64,000 bases of DNA, taken from contig NZ_VWWL01000002.1 in NCBI RefSeq assembly GCF_011752995.1, forward strand, positions 186,001 to 250,000. The letters run 5' to 3'. The translations under genes and the position numbers were made by a program. Of the stretch, positions 28,815 to 38,353 are shown one piece after another (positions within the stretch are counted from its first letter, which is position 1; the number at the start of each line of letters is the position of its first letter). This DNA comes from Burkholderia sp. Ax-1724 (GTDB lineage Bacteria; Pseudomonadota; Gammaproteobacteria; Burkholderiales; Burkholderiaceae). A model generated the notes under the pieces. The model ran no database searches and was not told the origin of the DNA. It saw only the letters and a program-made list of their open reading frames with translations.

Positions 28815-29987
28815 TCAGAACTTGTGCCGGATGCCCGCGACCGCGACGACCTGCCGGTTCGTGGACGACTGCGTCGCGAAAGCGATCTGCGCGACTGCGT
28901 TGGCGCCGGTCGAGTCGTGTCCCGATGCCTGCTGATAGATGCCGACCAGGTATAGATCGGTGCGCTTCGAGAGGTTGTAATCGACGCCGAGATTGACCTG
29001 CTGATAGCGCGCGCCCGAGAGTCCGCGCAGGCTGCCCGCCGCCGTGTACGTGTACGACGCGCCGAGTTGCAGCGCGGGCGTCAACATGTACTTCGCGTTC
29101 GCTTCGATGATGTTGAATACCGCCGTGCCACGCAGCCCGTTGCTCGCGCCCGCGACCGCCAGGGTGCCGAGATTGTTGAAAGACGCGTGGCTATAGATGG
29201 CGCCGAGGGTCGCATCGCCGATCTTGTAATTCACGCCCACCGCGGCGACATCCTGCGAACCGGCGGTGGCAAGACCGGAAATCACCGGACCCGACATGTT
29301 CGAACCGGTGCTGCTGTCGTTGGCCTTATTGCCCCACAGCGAATAATTGGGGTTGCTTGCGTGCGTGTATTGGGCAGCAGCGGTCAACGGCCCCATGCTG
29401 TAGCCGGCCGCGAGCGAGTAGATCTGGTTGCGCGAGAAGTCGCCGGCCACGCCGCCGAACGAATAAGTGCCGCCGAACGAAAAGCCGCCGAAGCTCGGCG
29501 ACTTGTATTTGACCGCGTTGTTCACCCGGTACGTGCCGTCGAGATTGTCCAGATCGGCCGGATGCGCGCCGAAGCCCGCGCCGCCGAGCGCCCACTGCGC
29601 GGCCGCGGTCAACGCGCCGACGTAGTCATAGCCGCTCAGATACTGACGTCCGAGCAGCACCTGCCCCCACGTCGGCGCCGCCAAGCCGACGTAGGCCTGG
29701 CGACCGAAGAGGTCGCCGTTCTGCCCGAGCGCGCCGGTCGATGAACTGAAGCCGCCTTCGAGCGTAAAGACCGCGGACAGTCCGCCGCCCAGGTCCTCGG
29801 CGCCGCGCAGGCCCCAGCGGCTACCCGATTCGCTGCCGCTCGCGAGCGCGAACTGCTGCCCGGTACGCGCGTTGTTGTTGAACATCAAACCTTCATCGAC
29901 GATACCGTATAGCGTGACGCTGCTCTGCGCCATCGCCGCGCCGGAACCGCCCGCGAGAAGCAGGACTGCCAGGGAAATCTTTTTCAT
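28815..29987 (-). CDS. Outer-membrane trimeric porin (Burkholderia type)
   Basis: Protein of 390 residues with signal peptide MKKISLAVLLLAGGSGAAMA and mature start QSSVTLYGIVDEG, the hallmark of Burkholderiales general porins. Alternating beta-strand pattern throughout, LFGRQAYVGLAAPTWGQVLLG near the eyelet region, and a C-terminal Phe (IRHKF) needed for BAM-dependent assembly. Located between the peptide-type binding protein and the catabolic operon, it is a likely substrate-entry porin of cluster B. Confidence 0.93.
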   Translation of the reverse strand: MKKISLAVLLLAGGSGAAMAQSSVTLYGIVDEGLMFNNNARTGQQFALASGSESGSRWGLRGAEDLGGGLSAVFTLEGGFSSSTGALGQNGDLFGRQAYVGLAAPTWGQVLLGRQYLSGYDYVGALTAAAQWALGGAGFGAHPADLDNLDGTYRVNNAVKYKSPSFGGFSFGGTYSFGGVAGDFSRNQIYSLAAGYSMGPLTAAAQYTHASNPNYSLWGNKANDSSTGSNMSGPVISGLATAGSQDVAAVGVNYKIGDATLGAIYSHASFNNLGTLAVAGASNGLRGTAVFNIIEANAKYMLTPALQLGASYTYTAAGSLRGLSGARYQQVNLGVDYNLSKRTDLYLVGIYQQASGHDSTGANAVAQIAFATQSSTNRQVVAVAGIRHKF

Positions 29988-30228
29988 TTTGTCTCACCAA
30001 TAGGAAGGAGCTTGGGATCACCTATGCATCATCCATCACAACATATGGATACCTAATCGATATGCAGGCGCGACGATGCCTCTCCCCACACCGGAGAGAT
30101 ACGTCGTCAGTCCGTCACGCCCGCCCGGCTTTGGCTCATCCGCGCGGGACCGATGCTACGATGCGCTTGCCGTACCGCGCCGCCGGACGGCGCTCCCTGC
30201 CCGCCCCGGCCTGTTCGGCGTCGCCGCG

Positions 30229-31770
30229 CTACGCCGGCGACTTCCACATGTTGCGGAAACGTGGAATCTCGTCGGGCAACCACACGTGGTTGTGCACGTT
30301 GTTGCGCATCGCTGCGTATTCAATCGAAAAGAACAGCGGCACGTACGGCAGATCGCGCGTGACAATCGCCTCGACCTGACCGTAGAGCCTCCTGCGCGTC
30401 GCCTGATCGGAGGCGTCGCGCGCCTGCTGCAACAGTTTGTCGACGTCAGGGTTGTGGTACTTCGTCGTGTTCTGCGCGCCGGTGCTGCCGAGCAGCAGCG
30501 GAAACAGGCCGTCCGGATCGGGACGCTGCGACCATCGGATCGGGCTGAAGTTGATGAGCCCCTGCGAGAGACGCGGGTACCAGTCGCTTTGCGCAATAGG
30601 ATCGAGCCGCACCGCAATGCCGACCGCCTTCAGCTGCTCCTGAACGAGCTGGTTGATCTGCTGCATCAGCATGATCTGCGGCGTCGACAGGCTGACCGAA
30701 AGGTTGGTGACGCCCGCTTGCGCAAGCAGCGCCTTCGCCTTGGCCGGATCGTACGGATACGACTTCACCGTGGGGTCATACCACCACGCGCCCGGCGGCG
30801 CGATCGACTCGGCGATCGGCGCCTTGCCATTCATCAGTATCTCGACCATGCGTTTGCGGTCGATCGCATACGCCACCGCCTGGCGCACCAATGGGTTGTT
30901 GAACGGCGGCCGGTCGACCTGCCATTGCAGCGCGTACCAGCGGCTCGCCGGGCCCGCGTCGAGCACGATGCCGGGCTGGTTTTCGATCGGGCGGATGTCG
31001 ATCGGCGATAGCGCCGAGATGTAGTCCACCTCGCCGGTGCGCAAGCGCTGCATCGCGATGATCGGATTGGACGTATCGCTGAATACGACGCGATCGAGAT
31101 ACGGCTTGCCGGGCTCCCAGTACTTCGGATTCCTGTCGACGCTCAGCGAGTTGCCCGGAATCCACTCCTTGAACACGAACGGGCCGGTGCCGACCGGGTG
31201 TGTCGCAAAGTCCTTGCCGTATTTTTTCATCGCCGTCGGCGACGCCATGAAGCCTTCGCGCTGCGCGAGCATGCCGAGCAACGCCGGGCTCGGCGATTTC
31301 AGATGCAGCGTGACAGTCTGCGGATCGTTCACTTCCACGCTGTCGAGAATCAGCGTCAGTTGCGGCCGCAATGGCGAGCCGACCGCGGGATCAAGCCGCC
31401 GGTCAAGATTGTCCTTGACCGCGGCGGCGTCGAACGGCGTGCCGTCATGGAACATCACGCCTTTGCGCAGATGCAGCACGAGACGCTTGCCGCCGTCGAG
31501 CGTGTCCCAGCGCTCGGCGAGTTCCGGGCCGATGGACGCGTCGGGGTTGATCGACAGCAAGGTGTTGTAGATGAGGTAGAGCGGCTGGCGCTCGGAGAAA
31601 TTGACCGAAAACGTCGGATCGAGCGTCTTCGTGTCCGACGCAAACGCCACGCGCAGCGTGCCGCCGCTGACCGGTTTGGTCGAAGTATCCACGGCGGCCC
31701 GGCCGCTCTGCATGAACAGCATCCCGGCGGTGGCAGCGCTGGTGGCTGCCAGGAAGGTACGACGACGCAT
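30229..31770 (-). CDS. ABC transporter substrate-binding protein, family 5 (peptide/nickel type)
   Basis: Protein of 513 residues with a twin-arginine-like signal (MRRRTFLAATSAATAGML, cleavage near GRAA), then GGTLRVAFASDTKTLDP, the classic SBP_bac_5 opening. ELAERWDTLDGGKRLVLHLR and FHDGTPFDAAAVKDNLDRR are the family signature segment. Usual length for DppA/OppA proteins. It has no permease next to it but lies about 10 kb from an orphan Dpp-type permease/ATPase set (16850-20630), its probable partner. Confidence 0.92.
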   Translation of the reverse strand: MRRRTFLAATSAATAGMLFMQSGRAAVDTSTKPVSGGTLRVAFASDTKTLDPTFSVNFSERQPLYLIYNTLLSINPDASIGPELAERWDTLDGGKRLVLHLRKGVMFHDGTPFDAAAVKDNLDRRLDPAVGSPLRPQLTLILDSVEVNDPQTVTLHLKSPSPALLGMLAQREGFMASPTAMKKYGKDFATHPVGTGPFVFKEWIPGNSLSVDRNPKYWEPGKPYLDRVVFSDTSNPIIAMQRLRTGEVDYISALSPIDIRPIENQPGIVLDAGPASRWYALQWQVDRPPFNNPLVRQAVAYAIDRKRMVEILMNGKAPIAESIAPPGAWWYDPTVKSYPYDPAKAKALLAQAGVTNLSVSLSTPQIMLMQQINQLVQEQLKAVGIAVRLDPIAQSDWYPRLSQGLINFSPIRWSQRPDPDGLFPLLLGSTGAQNTTKYHNPDVDKLLQQARDASDQATRRRLYGQVEAIVTRDLPYVPLFFSIEYAAMRNNVHNHVWLPDEIPRFRNMWKSPA

Positions 31771-32109
31771 CGGACAGACTCCTATAGCTCAAATACCTAG
31801 CTGATCGGATGTAGAATGATCGTATTCTGTCTGACAAGCAATCGGAAAAAAATAAGTAGTTTCCATGTTGTGGTCGATACAACACCTGGCATCGCGGTGA
31901 TGAGAGGGGGCTCCGCCCGATCAGGCAGGGAGATCAGCAGGAAAGCGGGACTTACACTTATGCCGGCGAAAGTTGACGCGCAAAGGCGCAGGTGTCTGCG
32001 GCCGCACCAATGCCATATGCCACGAGAAGGCAGCGCGGCGGATAACCGCGCGGTCGCAACCCCGCTCGAACTCGCGCGGCGTCCCAGCCTCGGTGGAACG
32101 CCGTCGAAA
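31771..32109. promoter_or_regulatory. Intergenic region with a GntR-like palindrome upstream of the binding-protein gene
   Basis: The 339-bp gap has no credible gene. At 31828-31836 it holds TGTCTGACA, with CTGTCTGACAA around it, close to the TNGTCNGACNA operator type of some FCD regulators. On the minus strand the same bases give a TTGTCA -35-like box. The TAGGTAT found nearer the gene (minus strand, about 31793-31799) also occurs before the porin gene (about 30048-30054). Confidence 0.3.
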
Positions 32110-33015
32110 TCATCGCGTTCCGCCAAATAACTCCGCTACCACGCCGCGCAACCAGCGATTGCCCGCTTCGTGATGGTACTTGGCATGCCAGTGTTGACGG
32201 ACCGCAAAGCCATCGACCGCAAACGGGCATGAATGAATCGCGATGTCGTTCATCTCGGCAAGCGTTTCGCCGATGTTGCGCGGCAGCGTGGCAATCAGAT
32301 CGGTCGTCCTGATGATCGAGCCCAACCCCAAAAAGCCCGGCAGTTCAAGTACGACGTCGCGGTCGATGTTCTCGCGCAGCAACGCCTGCTCCAGCAGCTG
32401 CGCCCCCGTGCCGGCCGCTATCACCACATGCCCCTCGGCACGGTATTGCCTGAGACTGAGCCGGGTCCGCACCCGCGGATGACTACGGTTCGTCAGGCAG
32501 ACCCAGTCCTGGTTATACAGTTGCTGCTGGTACATCCCACCGCCGAGCCACGGCACATACCCGATCGCAAGATCGGCCTCCCCCGACTCCAATGCCCGCT
32601 CGGTGTTGCCGTCGATCCTTGCCGCTTCGAGGCGAATGCCCGGCGCCTGATCCCGCACGTACGCGAGGATTCGGGGAAGCAGCGTGACATGGCTTGCGTC
32701 GGTCATGCAGATGCGAAAGCGCCGCTTGGCGGTGGCGGGATCGAAGGCGATCTCCCATGCGGCAAACCGCCGAAGCGACTCCAAGATTTCGCGGCACGGG
32801 CCGATCAATGCATCCGCTTGCGGAGTCGGCGTCATACCGCCCGGCGTGCGGATAAACAGGGGATCGCGCAAATGATCGCGCAAGCGTCCGAGCCAGATGC
32901 TGACTGTCGGCTGGCTTTGCCCCAGTTGCTCGGCGACACGCGTCACGCTCCGCACGTCATACAGCAGGTCGAAGAGCTGAAGCAGTTTCAGATCGGGAAG
33001 CTCGGTGAGATCCAT
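32110..33015 (-). CDS. LysR-family transcriptional regulator
   Basis: Protein of 301 residues from ATG 33015; a longer frame to 33102 adds no conserved sequence. N-terminal winged HTH: LKLLQLFDLLYDVRSVTRVAEQLGQSQ and PTVSIWLGRLRDHLRDPLF; the NodD-like RTPGGMTPTPQA linker follows, then the co-inducer domain (RFRICMTDASHVTLLPRIL). Divergent from an MHS-type transporter. A 23-bp element at 33041-33063 in their shared promoter recurs at 39741-39763 before the cluster C operon, suggesting it controls both. Confidence 0.9.
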   Translation of the reverse strand: MDLTELPDLKLLQLFDLLYDVRSVTRVAEQLGQSQPTVSIWLGRLRDHLRDPLFIRTPGGMTPTPQADALIGPCREILESLRRFAAWEIAFDPATAKRRFRICMTDASHVTLLPRILAYVRDQAPGIRLEAARIDGNTERALESGEADLAIGYVPWLGGGMYQQQLYNQDWVCLTNRSHPRVRTRLSLRQYRAEGHVVIAAGTGAQLLEQALLRENIDRDVVLELPGFLGLGSIIRTTDLIATLPRNIGETLAEMNDIAIHSCPFAVDGFAVRQHWHAKYHHEAGNRWLRGVVAELFGGTR

Positions 33016-33040
33016 GAGGTTATTGTCGCTCGCAATATCC

Positions 33041-33063
33041 TCATTGTAGTCATTGCATTGCGC
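33041..33063 (+). promoter_or_regulatory. Putative LysR-regulator binding element, copy 1
   Basis: Contains three ATTG repeats and ends CATTGCATTGCGC; 20 of 23 positions match the element at 39741-39763 read on the minus strand (they differ only at positions 7-9). It sits 25 bp upstream of the LysR start and 125 bp upstream of the transporter start, the usual location for LysR autoregulation. Confidence 0.5.
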
Positions 33064-33188
33064 ATGTGAACCTCGCCTCGTATCGTTGGCGGCGATTCCC
33101 ATGCGCCGGGCCTCGGCGCCGAATCAATCCACTCCCAGAATCGCAGCCATCGACGCTGTGCCAGTCAATCCAGAATCAGGAGACACTC

Positions 33189-34634
33189 ATGCAAATCAAA
33201 CTGCCATCGCATGGCAGCCCCGGCGACAACGCCGCCGACGCGAAAGCTCGCAAGCAGGCGAAGAAGGCCACCGCCAGCGGCTGGATCGGCTCGGCGCTCG
33301 AGTACTACGATTTTTTCATCTACGCACAAGCCGCCGCCCTGATCTTTCCGCAGATATTCTTCCCCAAGGGCAATCCCACGATCGCGATCGTCGCTTCACT
33401 CGCGACCTATGGCGTCGGCTACGTGGCACGACCTATCGGCGCATTCGTACTCGGTCACTGGGGCGACACGCACGGCCGCAAGACGGTACTGCTGATCTGC
33501 ATGTTTATGATGGGCTTCTCCACGATGGCCGTGGGTCTGCTGCCGACTTATCAATCGGTCGGCCTGCTGGCGCCCGCGCTGCTCGTCGTGCTGCGGCTGG
33601 TACAGGGTTTCGCCGTCGCGGGTGAAATTTCGGGCGCCAGTTCGATGATCATGGAGCAGGCGCCGTTCGGCCACCGTGGTTACTTCGCGAGTTTCACGCT
33701 GCAAGGCGTACAGGCGGGCCAGATTCTCGCTGCCGCCGTGTTTCTGCCGCTCGCGTACTACATGCCCGAGAATGCGCTCGTTTCATGGGGCTGGCGCATC
33801 CCCTTCCTGTTGAGCGCCGGCGTTCTCCTGGCCGGTTACATCATCCGCCGCGAGGTCGAAGAAACGGCAGCCTTCGCCAAGGAAGACGAAAGCGGCCAGG
33901 TCGCGCGCGCGCCGATTCTCGAAGCGTTCAAATATAGCTGGCCCGACATGATTCGCGTCTTCTTCATGGCGTTCATGAACGTGATTCCCGTGGTCGCGAC
34001 GATCTTCGGTGCCGCCTATGCCGTTCAGCCTTCATACGGCATCGGGTTTCATCCCAGCGTGTATCTGTGGATTCCGGTGGTCGGCAATATCGTGGCGGTC
34101 ATCGTCATTCCGTTCGTCGGCAATCTGTCCGATCGCATCGGGCGCAGAATGCCGATGATCTTCGGTGCCCTGTCATCCGGACTCCTGTCGTTTGCGTATC
34201 TGTACGCCATCAGCATCCACAATCTGCCGCTTGCCTTCGTCATGTCGATACTGATGTGGGGTGTCGTCTATCAGGGCTATAACGCCATCTTCCCGAGCTA
34301 CTATCCCGAGCTTTTCCCGACCCGTTTCCGCGTCTCGGCGATGGCCATCGCGCAGAATCTCGGCACGACCCTCACCGCGCTGCTCCCGGCCCTTTTCGCG
34401 GCAGTGGCCCCGCCGGGGTCTCACAATGTGCCGATGCTCATCGGCTCGCTGACGTTCGGCGCGACGGTCGTTTCCGCACTGGCTGCATGGAGCGCCAGGG
34501 AGACCTATCGGGTACGGCTGCAAGACCTCGGTGACGACAACGCAGTCCCCATCCCGAAGGAACAGTATGAATGGCTCCGGCAGCAAGCGCTCACCGGACC
34601 GGAGCTCGCGAAGACGGCGGTACAAGCCCGCTAA
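33189..34634 (+). CDS. MFS transporter, metabolite:H+ symporter (MHS) type
   Basis: Protein of 481 residues from ATG 33189, with AGGAGA 5-6 bases upstream. About 12 membrane segments. SALEYYDFFIYAQAAALIF and RPIGAFVLGHWGDTHGRKTVL are the MHS (citrate/proline/shikimate symporter) signatures between TM2 and TM3. NLSDRIGRR marks the second half. It is divergent from the LysR gene. Uptake of an organic acid such as a shikimate- or dicarboxylate-like substrate for cluster C is the inference. Confidence 0.9.
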   Translation: MQIKLPSHGSPGDNAADAKARKQAKKATASGWIGSALEYYDFFIYAQAAALIFPQIFFPKGNPTIAIVASLATYGVGYVARPIGAFVLGHWGDTHGRKTVLLICMFMMGFSTMAVGLLPTYQSVGLLAPALLVVLRLVQGFAVAGEISGASSMIMEQAPFGHRGYFASFTLQGVQAGQILAAAVFLPLAYYMPENALVSWGWRIPFLLSAGVLLAGYIIRREVEETAAFAKEDESGQVARAPILEAFKYSWPDMIRVFFMAFMNVIPVVATIFGAAYAVQPSYGIGFHPSVYLWIPVVGNIVAVIVIPFVGNLSDRIGRRMPMIFGALSSGLLSFAYLYAISIHNLPLAFVMSILMWGVVYQGYNAIFPSYYPELFPTRFRVSAMAIAQNLGTTLTALLPALFAAVAPPGSHNVPMLIGSLTFGATVVSALAAWSARETYRVRLQDLGDDNAVPIPKEQYEWLRQQALTGPELAKTAVQAR

Positions 34635-34642
34635 GGGTGGAT

Positions 34643-34677
34643 GAGACCGCTTCCGCGGTAACGCGTGGAGCGGTCTC
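34643..34677. terminator. Hairpin between convergent MFS and EamA genes
   Basis: Stem GAGACCGCT / AGCGGTCTC (34643-34651 and 34669-34677) 9 bp after the MFS stop; no T-run. A triple CCCTTG repeat lies further on (about 34770-34790). It may terminate the transporter transcript. Confidence 0.45.
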
Positions 34678-34796
34678 GACGTCCGGCGCGTTGCATCCGC
34701 GCCGCCTTCGCGCACGGCACTGCCCGCGGTTGTGCAAACGTGATATGCAACGCTGCTTCGCCTCGCCGCCCTTGCCCTTGCCCTTGCCAGGAGAGA

Positions 34797-35705
34797 TCAT
34801 GCCGGCAGCGCACGACCACGCGCATGCAGGACGATCGTGCCTAGTCCACTGACGGCAATCACGATCATGCCCACGGCAGTCCAGACGCTGGGAACCCTGC
34901 CAAAGAACGCCCAGCTGAATAGCGTGGCGAAAGCAAGCTGCGCATAGCCGAATGGCGTGAGCACGGCAAGCGGCGTTCGGCGCAACGCCTGAAGCATCAA
35001 TAGATGGCCGAGCGTCGAAAGAAAGCCCATCGCGAGCACCATCAGCCAGCTACCCACGGTCACTTTGCGGATTGCCGGCAAAAGGTCCGCCTGATCGACC
35101 CATAGCAGTCCCGCGAGCGCGATACTCGCGACCACGGCGGTGATGAGATTGGTGGTGATCGGGTCGCCTGCGGTCGAAAGCCGGCTCGATACGACCTGAA
35201 AACATGCGAAGGTCGTGGCTGCACCAATGGGAAATGCAACCGCCCAGCTGAATTCGCCGCTGCCCGGCTGCACGACGATCAGCATGCCGATAAAGCCCAG
35301 AACGACCATCGACCATTTGCTCTTCGTTACGTCTTCGTTGAGCAGAATGGCCGCCAGCAGCGTCGAAATCAGCGGCGCCATCATCGCCAGCGAAGTGGTG
35401 ACCGGAAGCGGCAAATAGCGCAGGCCGGCAAACGTGCAGGCCGAATTGACGAGGAGAAAAAAGGCGCGCAGGAATTGCAGTTTCAGCACGCCGACCTTGC
35501 GAAAATGCCCGGCACCGCGCCGCGCCTGCCAGGCGCCGAGGGCGACGGCCTGAAAGCTGTAGCGGCCGAAAAGAAGAGCGAGTAGCGGCACCGAAGCGCC
35601 GATGGCCTTGACCACCGAATCGCTCGCGGCAAACGTGGCGGTCGTCGCGACCATCATCGCAATGCCGAACTCGGCGGTCATGGGGAACGTAATCTGGCGC
35701 TTCAA
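34797..35705 (-). CDS. EamA/DMT-superfamily transporter
   Basis: Protein of 302 residues with about ten membrane segments in two EamA repeats, e.g. MMVATTATFAASDSVVKAIG and LLNEDVTKSKWSMVVLGFIG (the repeat-end motif), then VLTPFGYAQLAFATLFSWAFF. DMT transporters move metabolites or amino acids, often as exporters. It is the last gene of the cluster C strand, 130 bp after the shikimate-dehydrogenase-like gene. Confidence 0.87.
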   Translation of the reverse strand: MKRQITFPMTAEFGIAMMVATTATFAASDSVVKAIGASVPLLALLFGRYSFQAVALGAWQARRGAGHFRKVGVLKLQFLRAFFLLVNSACTFAGLRYLPLPVTTSLAMMAPLISTLLAAILLNEDVTKSKWSMVVLGFIGMLIVVQPGSGEFSWAVAFPIGAATTFACFQVVSSRLSTAGDPITTNLITAVVASIALAGLLWVDQADLLPAIRKVTVGSWLMVLAMGFLSTLGHLLMLQALRRTPLAVLTPFGYAQLAFATLFSWAFFGRVPSVWTAVGMIVIAVSGLGTIVLHARGRALPA

Positions 35706-35835
35706 TTTAATCCCTGTGATGTTGCATGCCTCGAAGCGCTTTTCGATGCATTTTTCGCTACGCCCCTCGCTGCATTTTTCGCGCGCCGGCTCGCCAGTGC
35801 TAAACGTGATGGAGCCGGCGTCGCGCGGATCAGCG

Positions 35836-36672
35836 TCAGTCGAGCGGCACGGTCAGCCGGTCGATCACCGCCCGTGTCTGCGGACGAACGCCGCGCCACC
35901 ATTCGAACGCTTCGGCCGCCTGTTCGACCAGCATGCCGACACCATCGGCAATACCCTGCACGCCCGCCTCGCGCGCAAGCCGCAAAAACGGCGTGAGCCC
36001 TTTCCCATAGGCGAGTTCGTACGCGCCGCCAGCCGGGCTGAATACGCCGGGCGAAACAGGCGGCAAGTGACCGCCAAGACTCGCCGACGTCGCGTTCACG
36101 ACGAGGTCGAACGGCTCCATCGCGTCGAGATCCCGGTAACCGCATGCGATCAACGGACAGCTCGTTGCGACTTGCGCCACCAGCGCCTCGGCCTTCACTA
36201 CGTTCCGGTTCACGACGACCAGCTCCGCCGGCCGCGCCGCGATGAACGACAGCAAGGCGCCGCGCACCGCGCCGCCCGCGCCCAGTACGAGCACGCGCTT
36301 GCCCGCCATCGGCCGGTTCAGATTGACTTCGATGTCGCGCACGAGGCCGACGCCGTCGAAATTCTCGGCAACGATCCGGCCGTTTTCGAACTTCATCGCG
36401 TTCACGGCACCGGCAAGCGCCGCGCGTTCGCTGCGCTCGTCAGCCATCGCGAAGGCTTGCAGCTTGAACGGCGCGGTGACGTTCAAGCCCCTGCCGCCCG
36501 CGGCGATAAACGCCCTGACCGTTTCGGCAAACGCGCCGGCCGGCTCGAGCGGCCCTTCTATCGCCGTATAGGTGATGTCCTGCCCGGTCTCCTGCGCAAA
36601 CAGGCCGTGGATCAGCGGGGATTTCGTGTGTCCGATCGGATGGCCGATCACCGCATATAAATCAGCCATCAT
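35836..36672 (-). CDS. Shikimate/quinate dehydrogenase-like NADP oxidoreductase
   Basis: Protein of 278 residues with the AroE layout: GHPIGHTKSPLIH substrate loop, NVTAPFK with catalytic Lys70, Asp106 in AENFDGVGL, and the nucleotide loop GAGGAVRGAL (131 onwards). Two positions differ from biosynthetic AroE: the SKS serine is Thr16 and the NTDG threonine is Phe105. Both line the shikimate pocket, so the substrate may differ. Embedded by a 4-base overlap in an operon with CoA-transferase and MaoC genes, it is likely catabolic. I therefore give no aroE symbol. Confidence 0.85.
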   Translation of the reverse strand: MMADLYAVIGHPIGHTKSPLIHGLFAQETGQDITYTAIEGPLEPAGAFAETVRAFIAAGGRGLNVTAPFKLQAFAMADERSERAALAGAVNAMKFENGRIVAENFDGVGLVRDIEVNLNRPMAGKRVLVLGAGGAVRGALLSFIAARPAELVVVNRNVVKAEALVAQVATSCPLIACGYRDLDAMEPFDLVVNATSASLGGHLPPVSPGVFSPAGGAYELAYGKGLTPFLRLAREAGVQGIADGVGMLVEQAAEAFEWWRGVRPQTRAVIDRLTVPLD

Positions 36673-37889
36673 GCAGCCCTCTTCGAAAACAGCACGCCGT
36701 CGGCCTGCATGGCGTCGATCTGCGCAGCGTCGAAACCCAGCGACTGTGCAACTTCAGCATTGTGCTGACCGAGGTCCGGGCCGACTTCGCGGATCGACGT
36801 ATCGCAGTCGGAGAAACGGAACGGCAGGTTCGGCAGACGCAGTTTTCCGAAGCGCGGATGGTCCTGTTCGATCACCATGCCCCGTGCGACGATCTGCGGA
36901 TCGGCAACCACCTCGTCGATACGCTGGACCTTCGCGCATGGCACGTCGACTCCGTCGAGCAGCGCCAGCACCTCGGCCACCGGCCGCGCGGCCACCCACG
37001 GCTTGACGACGGCGAGGATGTCCTCGCGATGGGCGTTGCGTCCGTTCAGCGCGTGGAATCTCGCGTCGGCACCAAAGCCGGCCGGACCGCCGTGCTGTTC
37101 GACGAGCGCAGCGAAGCGCGCCCACGAATCGTCGACCTGCGCGGCGATCACGAAATCGCCGTCGGCCGCGCGAAACACGCCATACAGCGTCGACGTCGGC
37201 ATGTCGTGACCCGTCTGCTCGGGCAGCACGCCCTGCATCGTGTAGCACTGCACCGCGTATTCGTGCATCGACACCAGCGTGTCGTACAGCGCCATGTCGA
37301 TATGCTGGCCGCGGCCGCTCTTCACGCGGCCGAGCAACGCGGCGTTGATCGCGGCCACCGCATGAATGCCCGTGTACATGTCACCGAGCGAAATCCGCAT
37401 CAGCGGGGGCGGCTCGCCGGGATTGCCGATCATCTGCATGATGCCGCTCTTCGCCTCGGCGATCAGGCCAAAGCCCGCGCGATGCGCGTCGGGTCCTGTA
37501 TGGCCGTATGCCGAGATCGAGCAGTACACGAGGCCCGGATTGCGTTCGGACAGCGCGGCATAGCCGAGGCCGAGCTTGTCCAGCGCGCCGGGTCGATAGT
37601 TTTCGATAAATACATCGGCCGAATCGCACAGGCGCCGCATGAACTCCTTGCCGCGCGCATCTTTCATATCGACGCTGACGCCGCGCTTGCCCATATTGAG
37701 CTGCAGGAAGTAGGCGCTTTGCTGGTCGTCGAGGAGGGTCGCATGCTGCCGGCCGGCGTCGCCGCTGCCGGGACGCTCGACCTTGATGACTTCGGCGCCG
37801 AGCGCCGCGAGGCAACGGCCCACATAGGGACCGGCGAGAAAGTGGCTGTAGTCGACGACGCGAATACCTTCGAGAGGACGGGCCTGCAT
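36669..37889 (-). CDS. Class III CoA-transferase (CaiB/BaiF family)
   Basis: Protein of 406 residues: PLEGIRVVDYSHFLAGPYVG, LGAEVIKVERPGSGDAGR, SVDMKDARGKEFMRRLCDSA, DVFIENYRPGALDKLGLGY, and the catalytic Asp in SLGDMYTGIHAV. Family members move CoA between organic acids by a formyl-CoA-transferase-type mechanism. The start overlaps the MaoC gene stop by one base. It likely activates the imported acid of cluster C before the MaoC step. Confidence 0.93.
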   Translation of the reverse strand: MQARPLEGIRVVDYSHFLAGPYVGRCLAALGAEVIKVERPGSGDAGRQHATLLDDQQSAYFLQLNMGKRGVSVDMKDARGKEFMRRLCDSADVFIENYRPGALDKLGLGYAALSERNPGLVYCSISAYGHTGPDAHRAGFGLIAEAKSGIMQMIGNPGEPPPLMRISLGDMYTGIHAVAAINAALLGRVKSGRGQHIDMALYDTLVSMHEYAVQCYTMQGVLPEQTGHDMPTSTLYGVFRAADGDFVIAAQVDDSWARFAALVEQHGGPAGFGADARFHALNGRNAHREDILAVVKPWVAARPVAEVLALLDGVDVPCAKVQRIDEVVADPQIVARGMVIEQDHPRFGKLRLPNLPFRFSDCDTSIREVGPDLGQHNAEVAQSLGFDAAQIDAMQADGVLFSKRAA

Positions 37890-38350
37890 CAGTTCGCTCC
37901 CGGGCGGCGCAGCACCATCAGGCGATGTTCGCCGCGCTGGACCACCTGGCCGTCCTGATTGATCAGCTCAGACGGTAGCACGACGATGCCCCAGTCCGGA
38001 CGGCTCTTGCTCGCGCGCATGTTGCTCACGCGAAACCTGACGTGCAGGACGTCGTTGACCTTGATCGGCAGCAGGAAATCCCAGGTCCAGCCGAGCGACA
38101 TGCCCGGCAGGAACCGGTAGTCGCTCTGCGTCTTCAGGCCGTCCGCAATCGACAGCCCGAACAGCCCGTGCGCGACGATCGAACCGAAGTGGCTCGCGTT
38201 CGCGTAGGCCTCGTCCACATGCACCGGCGTGTGATCGCCGGTCAGATCGGCGTAGGCGAGAATGCGTTCTTTCGTGACCGTATAGGTCGGGCTCACGCAC
38301 TCGTCGCCGTCCTTCGCGTCGTCCCAGTACTTTTCGATGATCGTGCTCAT
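37889..38350 (-). CDS. MaoC-like (R)-specific enoyl-CoA hydratase family protein
   Basis: Protein of 153 residues with the hydratase-2 motif: YADLTGDHTPVHVDEAYANA, then FGSIVAHGLF, giving the Asp and His active-site pair, in a single hot-dog domain. It is followed in the same operon by the CoA-transferase, as in mesaconyl-CoA or similar branched-diacid pathways; the actual substrate is unknown. Confidence 0.9.
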   Translation of the reverse strand: MSTIIEKYWDDAKDGDECVSPTYTVTKERILAYADLTGDHTPVHVDEAYANASHFGSIVAHGLFGLSIADGLKTQSDYRFLPGMSLGWTWDFLLPIKVNDVLHVRFRVSNMRASKSRPDWGIVVLPSELINQDGQVVQRGEHRLMVLRRPGAN

Positions 38351-38353
38351 GCT

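Noticed and set aside
34765..34795. CCCTTG triple repeat as a CRISPR or regulatory repeat
   Set aside because: Only a short tandem repeat of six bases; no spacer structure.
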